A stretch of 64,000 bases of DNA from an uncultured Bacteroidia bacterium (GTDB lineage: Bacteria > Bacteroidota > Bacteroidia > Bacteroidales > F082): contig CACYHX010000004.1 in NCBI GenBank assembly GCA_902774365.1, positions 29,066 to 93,065 of the forward strand, in the 5' to 3' direction. Positions 7,319 to 15,741 of this stretch are shown here, in pieces; positions within the stretch are counted from its first letter, which is position 1; each line of letters starts with the position of its first letter. The position numbers were made by a program, and so were the translations under genes. The notes beneath the pieces were generated by a model. It saw nothing but the letters and a program-made list of their open reading frames with translations, did not search any database and was not told the DNA's origin.

Positions 7319-8848
7319 ATGAAAAAGATTAGACTCTTCTCTCCTTCCCGAATAGCTATATTATGCATTGTTCTTCTTTCTATCATGGTTCCCTCCCAAG
7401 CACAAACCTTCATCGGGACGGCTGGAGATGGGCTCTGGTCGAATACGAACAATTGGCTCGATGGCGTGAAACCCGATGGGATGTTTTCCGAGGCGACCAT
7501 TTCAGCCGACGTCATCATTGACGAAGACATAAGCATCGGAACGCTCACCAATGCTGGTAATTACTCTCTCACCATCCTATCAGGGAAGACACTGATTGTG
7601 AATGTTGCCATTTACTGGGACGGCAACGACTTTATTCTTGAAGACAACGCCGAACTGGTTTACGGTGAGCCAATACACGTCCTATTAAAAAAGAAAATCA
7701 ACGCCTACCATGCAGACAACCATATATGGAATCTGATCGCCTCACCGGTGAGCGAAGACATACAACCTTCAACCGAAAACGGTTTTCTCACCGAACCCGA
7801 AACGGGCTATGCGCTGTATTCCTTTAATGAAAACGCGGCAATTTGGACCAACTACAAAGAGTCTCCATTCGCGATCGAGCACGGAAAAGGTTACTTGTAT
7901 GCCAACGCTTTGGACACCACCTTGCTATTTGAGGGAACCACGGTTGGATATAGTGCAGAAACCACCCTACCCTATCATGAGGAGAACGGGGCGCTTGCAG
8001 GCTGCAATTTCATAGGCAACCCCTTGCCTTGTTATGCTTTCCTCAACCGAAGCTATTATGTTCTGAGCGAAGAAAGCAACTCGCTGATTGCGGTGGCCAA
8101 TTCTGCGACCAAAAGCATAGCACCATGCACTGGAATTTTAGTTGATTCAAACGGTCCTGAAGACAACAAGGTCAATTTCAGCTACATGCCGTTTTTCCAA
8201 TATCTAGGTTCTCAAGGGTATATAGAAATCACGGCAGCCAAATCCAATGCGCCTACCCTGGTACTCGACCAGGCACTACTTAATTTCAACCCAGAAGATG
8301 ACTTGGCCAAATACGCCCTGTTTGAAAACTCGCCCAAAGTTTATTTCACCAAAGACGGCAAAGACCTGGCAATTCTCAGCATCGACAGTGTAGATGTTCA
8401 GCCCCTCAAATTCAAAGCCTTTGAAAACGGCACCTATACCCTGCATTTTGAGCTCAAACAATTGAGCCCAATTTACCTACATCTCATCGACAACATAACC
8501 GGGGCCAACATCGACTTGCTGACCACACCTAATTACACCTTCAACGCCACTACCACCGACTATGCCTCGCGTTTCAAATTGATTTTTGACCCACATTATG
8601 GCATTGAAGAGGACGGCCCTTCGTCAGACTCTGGGACCTTTGCGTATTATACGAATGGTGAAATCGTCATCAATGATGTAGAGGCGTGCCATGGCGCTTC
8701 GCTACAGATTGTGGATATGACGGGACGTGTAATCATGAAGAGAGACGCGATTAATCGCGTCTCTACAAGTGATTGGGCCAAAGGCGTTTATGTGTTGCGT
8801 CTCACCACCGCCCATGGCGTCAGGACACAGAAGATGGTGATTGAATAA
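7319..8848 (+). CDS. Secreted protein with C-terminal T9SS sorting domain
   Basis: The product has 509 residues, starting MKKIRLF with a signal peptide cleaved near PSQAQ. The body is predicted beta-rich and I recognise no enzymatic family. The last 75 residues match a T9SS (Por) C-terminal sorting domain: short strands, a DMTGRVI segment, a KGVYVLRL segment and a final KMVIE. Such proteins cross the outer membrane by the type IX system and are released or anchored on the surface. Within this domain, KRDAINRVSTS is encoded by a family-1 palindromic repeat (8741-8768) in frame. A longer in-frame start upstream is rejected because it lacks a signal peptide and overlaps fabH. The receptor gene is convergent one base downstream. 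Confidence 0.8.
   Translation: MKKIRLFSPSRIAILCIVLLSIMVPSQAQTFIGTAGDGLWSNTNNWLDGVKPDGMFSEATISADVIIDEDISIGTLTNAGNYSLTILSGKTLIVNVAIYWDGNDFILEDNAELVYGEPIHVLLKKKINAYHADNHIWNLIASPVSEDIQPSTENGFLTEPETGYALYSFNENAAIWTNYKESPFAIEHGKGYLYANALDTTLLFEGTTVGYSAETTLPYHEENGALAGCNFIGNPLPCYAFLNRSYYVLSEESNSLIAVANSATKSIAPCTGILVDSNGPEDNKVNFSYMPFFQYLGSQGYIEITAAKSNAPTLVLDQALLNFNPEDDLAKYALFENSPKVYFTKDGKDLAILSIDSVDVQPLKFKAFENGTYTLHFELKQLSPIYLHLIDNITGANIDLLTTPNYTFNATTTDYASRFKLIFDPHYGIEEDGPSSDSGTFAYYTNGEIVINDVEACHGASLQIVDMTGRVIMKRDAINRVSTSDWAKGVYVLRLTTAHGVRTQKMVIE
8741..8768. repeat. Family-1 palindromic repeat inside a coding sequence
   Basis: AGAGACGCGAT-TA-ATCGCGTCTCT followed by ACAA. Similar copies lie at 22093, 34945 and 51642. 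Here it is translated as part of the T9SS domain. Confidence 0.8.
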
Positions 8849-8849
8849 A

Positions 8850-11315
8850 TTACATTCCACCCATGCCCTGAGGTGCACTGCCTGATTCACCCTCGCCTTG
8901 GCGAGCCCTCTGCTCCAGTTCCATCTTACCGAAACGGAAGGTCAAGCCGACGGAGACGCTGCGGCTGTTGTACTTCGAATTAGAGGTGGACTGCACATAC
9001 GGGCTGTTGTTTGTATTGCCCCAACTGTTCCAGTTGAAGATATCGTTGGCGTTGACATACACTGACAACTTGCGGTCGAAGAAGTCGGCGCGAAGGCCGG
9101 CATTGATGCCATAGCGGGCATGACGCTCGCTGAACAAGGACTGCGTCGGGGAACTGTAATAGCCCGAAGCCGTCACCTCAAGTTTGTTCCACAGTTTGGC
9201 CCAGAGATTCAGACGGAAACTGTACGACCACTTGTTGGACTCGTAAGGGTTGCCGTTATATTCGGTGTAAATGTAGGAATCGTAAAGGTTGGCATAGAAG
9301 CGCAGGTTGAAGAAACCACTCGGGCGATACATCACGTTGGCCTCCAAGCCCGTGCTGTGGCTCTTGCCCACGTTGACCGGATATGAATACTGAACCACTC
9401 GGTTGTATAGCCAATGGTATTCCGACAAGGATATTGTGTTGACATCGTTGGTCTTGCCTCGATAGTAAGCCGACAAGCCCACCGAACCGAACTTGTCCCA
9501 GTATTTGGTCCAGCCCGCCTCAACGGAATGGGTGTAGATGCGCTCCAAGTCGGGGTTACCCGTGCTGTAATCATCTTCGTGATACATGGGGAACTTGCTC
9601 AATTGCGCTGCTTCGGGAGCGGCAATGCGCATCGTGTAACTCAACCTGAAGTTGTGCATCGACTTGGTGCGATACGACAGGTGCAGCGACGGCCTGACGC
9701 TGAAGAAAGGCGTATGGAAATCGTAATTGGTGGTGTCATTAGGGAAAGAGGAGAGATATTTGCCGCTCACCAACTCACTGACGAAACGCACACCAGGCTT
9801 GATTGTAAAGCCACCGAACTTGTGCTGCACGGTGATGAAAGCCTCGTTGTTCAGTTTGCTGAACCTGGCCTCGTAGGAACGGTAAACGTCGTTTTCCCAA
9901 TTGTAAGGGCCGATGAAATTCGGGTTGGTTACGGTGTCGGTAACGAGGATTTCCGTTTCAGGGTCGTAGCCAATCGTGTAGCCGACCGAAATCTCTCCGT
10001 TCTCGGAATAAGGGCGGTTATAGATGATTTCGCCCTCCCCACCTATAGAACGATCTCCGCCGTCCTGCCGCATCACCTTTTGATAGGCCGTCGGTGAGGT
10101 GAATTCCCTTGTAATCGCACCTGTATTGCGATAGCCCCAGCCCATGCCGTTGACGCTAACGGAAAGATTGTGGCCATTGTTGTCGAACTTATGCTGGTAG
10201 TACAAGCCACCGTTGGCAAAGAAACTGCGGCTTCGCGCACTGCTGTTTTCGTGTATGTTGGTCAACAAAGTGTCGGGGAAAAACTCTTCCCTCATCATCC
10301 ACGCGTCGTTGGTCTGGGTGCTCCAATTGGGCCATCCGCCAAGCCAGAGGTTCAGGCTGTTGGCCGTGTCAATCTCATAATCGATGCTGAAAAATCCGCC
10401 CGCGTTGTAGCCTGGGTTATTGTATTTCGACGAGTCGATCTCGTGGCTGGCCAACACACCTTCATCTGTGAACAAGGATTGATCCACAGAATAACGGCCT
10501 TTCCAAACGGAATAGCCACCGTTGACGTAAGCGTTCACCGTCAGTTTTTCGTTCGACCACACATAGGAAGCCCACGGGCCGACGTAAGGATTTGTCGAGG
10601 CGTTCACGCCAAAGCTGAAGAACTCGTTCTTTTGGATTTTGGCATTGGTCACGATGTTGATGATGCCGTCGGCCTTGGAGCCGTAGCGGGCCGAGGGGTT
10701 GGTGATGACCTCCACGCGGTCGAGGCTGTTGGCGGGCAAGGTTTGGATGTAAGTCTTAAGGTTCTCTGCGGTCATGTGCGAAGGCTTGTCGTTGATCCAC
10801 ACCTCGACACTTGAGGTGCCGCGCAAAGTGATGTTGCCTTCCACGTCGACCTCCACGCCGGGCGCGTTCTGCAAGGCATCGGACAGCGTACCCGTCTGGA
10901 TGCTCGGGTCTTCGGCGACGTTATACATGGTCTTCTCCCCTTCCACAGCAAACATGGGCCGTTTCTCGGTGATGGTCACCTCGCTGAGTTTGGTGGAGCC
11001 TTCCTTGAGTTTCAGTTGGCCGAGGTCTTGCTTCCCATTCACGGTCAGTTCTTGCTCAAAGGTCTGGAAGCCGATAGCAGAGACGGTTAAACGATAGTCG
11101 CCGTTGGGAGCCAACAATTCGAACTTACCCTTGTCGTCGGAAGCGGCACCGCTGACGAAGACACTGTCGGCCTGACGGAACAAGCCTACATTGACGAAGG
11201 GAATGCCCTTGCCGTTGGCATCCTCGACGATGGTACCTGTGATTTTGTTTTGGGCAAAAGCCGTAGATGAAAGAGTCAATAATGCGATAATGAAAGGTAG
11301 AACTAGTTTTTTCAT
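8850..11315 (-). CDS. TonB-dependent-receptor-like outer-membrane beta-barrel protein
   Basis: The 821-residue protein has an N-terminal signal peptide (ending near STAFAQ), a carboxypeptidase-regulatory-like beta-sandwich (about 25-105), a plug-like region around 110-220 (NAPGVEVDVEGNITLRGTSS) and a long beta-barrel, ending with a Gly/Gln-rich tail (SAPQGMGGM). The barrel looks like the outer-membrane beta-barrel family widespread in Bacteroidota, related to but distinct from SusC. The substrate cannot be inferred because no SusD-like or enzyme partner is adjacent. The gene is monocistronic: the downstream neighbour is convergent and the upstream gene ends 160 bp away. Confidence 0.85.
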   Translation of the reverse strand: MKKLVLPFIIALLTLSSTAFAQNKITGTIVEDANGKGIPFVNVGLFRQADSVFVSGAASDDKGKFELLAPNGDYRLTVSAIGFQTFEQELTVNGKQDLGQLKLKEGSTKLSEVTITEKRPMFAVEGEKTMYNVAEDPSIQTGTLSDALQNAPGVEVDVEGNITLRGTSSVEVWINDKPSHMTAENLKTYIQTLPANSLDRVEVITNPSARYGSKADGIINIVTNAKIQKNEFFSFGVNASTNPYVGPWASYVWSNEKLTVNAYVNGGYSVWKGRYSVDQSLFTDEGVLASHEIDSSKYNNPGYNAGGFFSIDYEIDTANSLNLWLGGWPNWSTQTNDAWMMREEFFPDTLLTNIHENSSARSRSFFANGGLYYQHKFDNNGHNLSVSVNGMGWGYRNTGAITREFTSPTAYQKVMRQDGGDRSIGGEGEIIYNRPYSENGEISVGYTIGYDPETEILVTDTVTNPNFIGPYNWENDVYRSYEARFSKLNNEAFITVQHKFGGFTIKPGVRFVSELVSGKYLSSFPNDTTNYDFHTPFFSVRPSLHLSYRTKSMHNFRLSYTMRIAAPEAAQLSKFPMYHEDDYSTGNPDLERIYTHSVEAGWTKYWDKFGSVGLSAYYRGKTNDVNTISLSEYHWLYNRVVQYSYPVNVGKSHSTGLEANVMYRPSGFFNLRFYANLYDSYIYTEYNGNPYESNKWSYSFRLNLWAKLWNKLEVTASGYYSSPTQSLFSERHARYGINAGLRADFFDRKLSVYVNANDIFNWNSWGNTNNSPYVQSTSNSKYNSRSVSVGLTFRFGKMELEQRARQGEGESGSAPQGMGGM

Positions 11316-11412
11316 AACAAAAGAGTTTTGTAAAGTATTAACTTTGATTGGTTTGCTTTTCGTATTTGATAGCGTAATTATTATTTGTAGTGTATTAGTA
11401 AACTATCACACT

Positions 11413-11444
11413 GCAAAAGTACGGCTTTTTTCTTAGCTCTCAAG
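11413..11444 (-). promoter_or_regulatory. Promoter of the outer-membrane receptor gene
   Basis: On the minus strand CTTG (11441-11444) and TACTTTTG (11414-11421) are separated by 19 bp, a good Bacteroidota -33/-7 match. It predicts a leader of roughly 90 nt. Confidence 0.65.
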
Positions 11445-11478
11445 AAAAAAGTTTATTGTTTTACGAAAAAGTTAGTAA

Positions 11479-12561
11479 TCATTGTTTAATCAATCGATTG
11501 CAAAAGTCTTCCAATTCGTCTTTCGACCAACTTGGATCGGCATTGATGAAGAAACAGCCGTTTTCGATAGCACTTTGGATGTACCATTCCTGAACCACCT
11601 CCTCATCCATGAAAAGCGCCGCACGATGACCTTTCATATCAGAAGTAAAAATGTGCCATAGAACACTCGCTTGGGGAGTGAGATAGACGATAATTGCGGT
11701 CGGCTTGTCTTCTTTTCTGAATAGGCGGGAACTACAGGTCACGGTTTGCACCATAGGTTGACCGACCCCTGAGCTGATGTGAAAATAGCTAACGCTGTCG
11801 TCAATCACACGAATCTCCATCTTCCCTTCGGAGGTTGTGTCGTTTTCAGGACGGGTATAGACAGTGGGCTTCCCAAGTTGATAAATCAAAAACATGCTTC
11901 CGACAATCACTAGAATCAATCCTCCCAAAAAGTACCAAAAGATGTAGCTTTTCTTAGAAGTGGGTCTCCCCTCGATGGTGTCGATTTGTCGGATAACATT
12001 GTTGCAATGACCTACAAAGTTGCGATATGCCAAGATGGCAAAGACCAGCATCAATACCATGGCGAAGCCAAGCGACCATATCTTATCCATGAATTGCGGG
12101 CCATGGAGCTGTAGGCTGTCAATCTTTTCTATTGTTACAGCAGTTACAAACAAGAAGCCCACAAGGATGATCAGGGTAGTGTAAATGGCGTATCCTGTTT
12201 TCAGTTTCTGCATGTTCTGCGAAAGCGTCAGTAAGTCGGCATTCTCCATCACCTGCCGTCGTGTTTTGCGGGTGAGCCTCATCTCAACCACAATCATTAC
12301 AGCCGACAGCAGGAAAAAGCCGATAGCAAAAGCCCACTGGCCCCAAAAGGCATAATAGGCAAATCCGAGAACCGCAAGAATGGAATAGGTAATTAATGCT
12401 GTTTTCCTGTATTTCACAAAAAAGTCGACATCTGTCTGTGTAGCCGATTTCATCAGCCTGTCGTTGACGATTTCCTGCTTTTCGAACTGCTGTTTCAGCG
12501 TTTCGTAATCCGCTTTCAGCCGTTCAAGTTCGGAGAGATTATTGTTATCTTGGTTTTCCAT
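11479..12561 (-). CDS. Multi-pass membrane protein co-encoded with an ECF sigma factor
   Basis: The 360-residue protein has a heptad-like N-terminus (about 5-40, probable coiled coil), then roughly five hydrophobic segments (about 53-72, 75-93, 120-140, 162-182, 210-232) and a C-terminal soluble domain of about 120 residues. I do not recognise a family. It starts 12 bp after the stop of the sigma factor gene on the same strand. That position is typical for an anti-sigma or membrane regulator, but there is no FecR-like or zinc anti-sigma motif, so the role is inference. Confidence 0.7.
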   Translation of the reverse strand: MENQDNNNLSELERLKADYETLKQQFEKQEIVNDRLMKSATQTDVDFFVKYRKTALITYSILAVLGFAYYAFWGQWAFAIGFFLLSAVMIVVEMRLTRKTRRQVMENADLLTLSQNMQKLKTGYAIYTTLIILVGFLFVTAVTIEKIDSLQLHGPQFMDKIWSLGFAMVLMLVFAILAYRNFVGHCNNVIRQIDTIEGRPTSKKSYIFWYFLGGLILVIVGSMFLIYQLGKPTVYTRPENDTTSEGKMEIRVIDDSVSYFHISSGVGQPMVQTVTCSSRLFRKEDKPTAIIVYLTPQASVLWHIFTSDMKGHRAALFMDEEVVQEWYIQSAIENGCFFINADPSWSKDELEDFCNRLIKQ

Positions 12562-12573
12562 GATGATTCCCTT

Positions 12574-13062
12574 TCATTCGTTTTTCGACATTTTCACCAG
12601 TTTGTCCTTGATGCGCGCCAGCCTCACCCCAACATTGTTCGGCGTGATACCGATGATGGCACCAATTTCATCGTAAGTGATGCCTTCGAGCCAAAGCAGG
12701 ATGAGGCTTCGGTCGATGAGGTCGAGGCGCGAGATGCGGTCGTAGAGTTCGCGGATTTGCTGCGTCTTGGGGTCGTCGGCCTCGTAAGGGTCGATGTCCA
12801 CCGTCAGCGGCACGGTCTCGATACGCCGGCGTTCCTTCTTGTCCTGGTTGATGGCCGTGTTGAGCGCGACGCGATAGATCCAAGTCTGTGCGGTGCTTCG
12901 GCCCTCGTAGTTGTCGAAGCCGTTCCAAAGCCTGATGAGGATTTCCTGAAACAGGTCATCGATTTCGGCCTTGTTGCGCGAGAACATGTAGCACACCGTG
13001 TAGATGGTCCGCTTGTGCTGCCGCACCAAAAGTTCATACTGATGTTCCTTGTCGTTGTTCAT
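12574..13062 (-). CDS. ECF-type RNA polymerase sigma factor (sigma-70 family)
   Basis: The 162-residue protein has region 2 (about 10-75, including DDLFQEILIRLWNGFDNYEGRS) and region 4 (about 105-158, a helix-turn-helix with LLWLEGITYDEIGAIIGIT). Group IV sigma factors direct polymerase to a small regulon in response to envelope signals. It is first of a two-gene unit with the membrane protein. A -7-like TACCTTTG lies on the minus strand at 13101-13108. It is divergent from prfB. Confidence 0.9.
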   Translation of the reverse strand: MNNDKEHQYELLVRQHKRTIYTVCYMFSRNKAEIDDLFQEILIRLWNGFDNYEGRSTAQTWIYRVALNTAINQDKKERRRIETVPLTVDIDPYEADDPKTQQIRELYDRISRLDLIDRSLILLWLEGITYDEIGAIIGITPNNVGVRLARIKDKLVKMSKNE

Positions 13063-13100
13063 AATGCGTTTTTCGTTGCAACGTTCATCATGTTAGACAA

Positions 13101-13108
13101 CAAAGGTA
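13101..13108 (-). promoter_or_regulatory. Putative -7 element of the sigma factor gene
   Basis: TACCTTTG on the minus strand, about 40 bp before the ATG at 13062. No clear -33 element. Confidence 0.4.
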
Positions 13109-13138
13109 GGGATTTATTACAAACTGAGAGATTTTTCT

Positions 13139-13146
13139 TAATTTTG
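13139..13146 (+). promoter_or_regulatory. Putative -7 element of prfB
   Basis: TAATTTTG lies 30 bp before the prfB ATG, preceded by a T-rich stretch. It fits the TAnnTTTG consensus; the -33 element is weak. Confidence 0.45.
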
Positions 13147-13176
13147 CAGCCTCAAAAGACAAACACCTATATTAAA

Positions 13177-14293
13177 ATGATCACTGCTGACCAACTTAAA
13201 GACTTATGTAAGAGGATTGATGCCTTGAGGAGGTATCTTTGACGTCGACAGACGTACCATCGAAGCTCAGGAATTAGACGAAAAGACCCAAGACCCGCAG
13301 TTTTGGGCTGATGCCAAGGCCGCCGAAGCCACCATGAAGAAGGTGCGCGAGGTGAAGGGCTGGCTTAACGGTTACAAGGAAGCCGAAGACGCAGGCAACG
13401 ACCTCGCCGTGCTCTTCGATTTCGCCAAGGAAGGCGAGGCCACCGAAGAAGAAGTGGACGAGCAATACAACGCCACCATCCAAATCGTGGAGAACCTGGA
13501 GTTCAAGAACATGCTGCGTGAGGAAGCCGACCCCATGAGCGCCGTATTGAAAATCAACGCGGGCGCAGGCGGCACCGAGGCCCAAGACTGGGCACAGATG
13601 CTCATGCGCATGTATATGCGTTATGCCGAAAACCACAAATACAAACTCACCATCTCCAACCTTCTGGAAGCCGACGAGGCCGGCATCAAGTCGGTGACGA
13701 TGAAACTCGAAGGCGACTATGCCTACGGCTACCTGAAAGGCGAAAACGGCGTCCACCGCTTGGTGCGCGTCAGCCCGTACAACGCCCAAGGCAAACGCAT
13801 GACCTCGTTCGCCTCGGTGTTCGTCACCCCGCTCGTCGACGACACGATTGAGATCGTCGTCGAACAGTCACGTCTGTCGTGGGACACCTTCCGTAGCGGC
13901 GGTGCCGGCGGTCAGAACGTGAACAAGGTGGAGTCGGGCGTGCGCTTGCGTTACCAATACAAAGACCCCTACACAGGCGAGGAAGAAGAAATCCTCATTG
14001 AGAACACCGAGACCCGCGACCAACCCAAGAACCGCGAGAACGCCTTGCGCCTCTTGAAGTCGCAACTCTACGACCGCGAGATGCGGCACCGTATGGAGGA
14101 GCAGAACAAGATTGAGGCGGGCAAGATGAAGATTGAATGGGGCAGCCAAATCCGCTCCTATGTCTTCGACGACCGCCGTGTGAAAGACCACCGCACCAAT
14201 TATCAAACCTCCGACGTGCAAGGCGTCATGGACGGCAACATCGATGCATTCTTGAAGGCGTACCTCATGGAGTTTGGAGGCAAAAAAGAATAA
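13177..14293 (+). CDS. prfB: Peptide chain release factor 2, with programmed +1 frameshift
   Basis: RF2 terminates translation at UGA and UAA. The first frame (13177-13239) encodes 21 residues and meets TGA at 13240-13242. Skipping T13240 gives the second frame from GAC at 13241 to the TAA at 14291-14293, for a 371-residue product. The GGQ loop is visible as GGAGGQNVNKVE, and the codon-recognition region is present. An AGGAGG, TAT, CTT, TGA, C arrangement is the classical autoregulatory frameshift site: low RF2 slows termination and favours the shift. The last seven codons form the integration site of the following mobile element, which leaves the protein sequence intact. Confidence 0.95.
13228..13243 (+). 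promoter_or_regulatory. RF2 programmed +1 frameshift site
   Basis: AGGAGG (13228-13233), a three-base spacer, CTT at 13237 and the in-frame TGA plus C (13240-13243) reproduce the known frameshift signal. The spacing between the SD-like element and CTT matches the E. coli arrangement. Confidence 0.95.
14273..14293 (+). repeat. Left attachment core (attL), within the prfB 3' end
   Basis: This 21-bp core encodes the last six residues and stop of prfB, and is identical to 19428-19448. Sequence left of it belongs to prfB, and right of it to the element. Confidence 0.85.
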
Positions 14294-14332
14294 TCTGTTT
14301 TTCAAACATTTACAAGTCGTTTTCTTTTAATA

Positions 14333-14397
14333 AAACTTAAACATATCGGCATAATTCTTGTATTAAACTTAAACGATACCTTAATCAAAACTTAATC
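14333..14397 (+). repeat. AAACTTAAAC boxes at the left end (candidate integrase arm sites)
   Basis: Exact AAACTTAAAC at 14333-14342 and 14365-14374, and a one-mismatch copy AAACTTAATC at 14388-14397, all in the same orientation. Another exact copy is at 19345-19354 near the right end. They lie between the core and the integrase start codon. Confidence 0.6.
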
Positions 14398-14400
14398 GAA

Positions 14401-15741
14401 ATGCCGAAAAAACAAAGTGCAAGTATCTCATTGAAGATGCTGAAAAAAGAAAAGGACGGAAAACACCCTATCGTTTTACGTGTGTGTTGGAAGGGTCAAA
14501 TCGCCTCCCGATACACTAATGTATGGGTCGAGCCTAAGTATTGGAACGGAACAGAAATCAGCAAGAAATGCCCCAATTATGCCGCCTTGAACATTCTATT
14601 GAAGAAAGTATATAATGAAGCGGATGGGAGGCGTTTAGACTATGAAGCAAAAGAAATTGAGTACACAGCATACGACATCGTTTCTGAAAAAGATATTCCA
14701 AAATGCAAGTTAGAGTTTTCCGCTCTTTACCAAGCATTAGTTGAAGAAAAGAAACTTAGAGCTCCAAACAATTATCATAGAACATATAAGAAACTGAAGG
14801 AATACAGCCGTCTTAGCGAAATCCAACTCACAATGCTCACCGCTGAGTACTTACAAGGATTTGCCAATTGGATAGTACAACAAGGATTGAAAAACGGCTA
14901 TGCTGCCTTCTGCCTTCGATATATCCGCTCCGTATGGAACTATGCCATTAAAGAGCGACTTGTTTCCGCTGATGACTACCCCTTTGGCGATAACAACGGC
15001 TTTTGGAGGAGGTACAAGCAAGATGAACGCAAAACGGCTATTACAAAGCACCAATTAGCAGGCATTATTGGCTATTTCTGTGAAGTGTATTATGACAAGA
15101 GCTCTATGCTTATGGGAATAATACAGCCCAAAAGTACGGTCAAATACGATTCACTATATAGTTATTGGTTTGCCTTGAATTTTTGGCTTACTATCTACTA
15201 TATGCAAGGCCTATCCCCCATAGATGTGCTTAATCTAAAACGAAATCAAATTCAGTACATCAAGGATGATAATGATGAAGGATATTATCGTATTACATGC
15301 GTTAGGAGAGCAAAAACAGGTGTTGAAGTGCCAATAGCAATCAAAGCAGATGGAATTGTGGACTTGCTCATCACGCCATACTATCAGCGCAAGGATGGCG
15401 AATATCTATACCCCCTTTTCAACCATTTACCCAAAGGAACGAGCAAGGAAACCGCAAAAAACAATCTTATTGCATACAATAGCAAGACTTTGAAAGTAAT
15501 ATGGCAAAGAATAAACAAATATGCCTTTGACCACGGTTGGCAAGATTGGGAAGATATACCAAGCGACACTACCCTTTATTCCGCACGGCACTCTTTCGCT
15601 ACGCATTACTTGGAAAGTGGCGGTAATGTGGTCGGTTTGGCAACAATGCTCGGCAGAAAAGTAGCAAACATTGATGTTTATGTGAAGCAATTAACAAGCG
15701 ATGATTATATCTTGAATCTTAAAAAGGATATGGCATTATGA
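14401..15741 (+). CDS. int: Tyrosine recombinase/integrase of the element
   Basis: The 446-residue protein starts with an arm-binding-like domain (about 1-90), then a SAM-like core-binding domain (about 105-210) and a catalytic domain (about 215-440). The C-terminal catalytic cluster is visible: R396-H397 in SARHSFATHYLESGG and the presumed nucleophile Tyr427 in ANIDVYVKQ. At the usual first catalytic Arg, the motif reads MQGLSPIDVL with Gln269. Bacteroidota integrases of the IntDOT type also lack this arginine. It reads away from prfB and overlaps the next gene by four bases (ATGA), so the two are translationally coupled. It is the likely enzyme for integration at the prfB core. Confidence 0.88.
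   Translation: MPKKQSASISLKMLKKEKDGKHPIVLRVCWKGQIASRYTNVWVEPKYWNGTEISKKCPNYAALNILLKKVYNEADGRRLDYEAKEIEYTAYDIVSEKDIPKCKLEFSALYQALVEEKKLRAPNNYHRTYKKLKEYSRLSEIQLTMLTAEYLQGFANWIVQQGLKNGYAAFCLRYIRSVWNYAIKERLVSADDYPFGDNNGFWRRYKQDERKTAITKHQLAGIIGYFCEVYYDKSSMLMGIIQPKSTVKYDSLYSYWFALNFWLTIYYMQGLSPIDVLNLKRNQIQYIKDDNDEGYYRITCVRRAKTGVEVPIAIKADGIVDLLITPYYQRKDGEYLYPLFNHLPKGTSKETAKNNLIAYNSKTLKVIWQRINKYAFDHGWQDWEDIPSDTTLYSARHSFATHYLESGGNVVGLATMLGRKVANIDVYVKQLTSDDYILNLKKDMAL

Noticed and set aside
7072-7551. In-frame N-terminal extension of fabH by about 160 codons
   Set aside because: The extension has no FabH similarity, covers the promoter and direct repeats, and overlaps the divergent T9SS gene.
13177-13242. 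Short frame before prfB seen as a separate gene, or a sequencing error in prfB
   Set aside because: The AGGAGG-TAT-CTT-TGA-C context is the known RF2 programmed frameshift, so this is normal biology.
14294-14400. tRNA gene as attachment site
   Set aside because: No cloverleaf could be drawn near either core; the core is the coding end of prfB.
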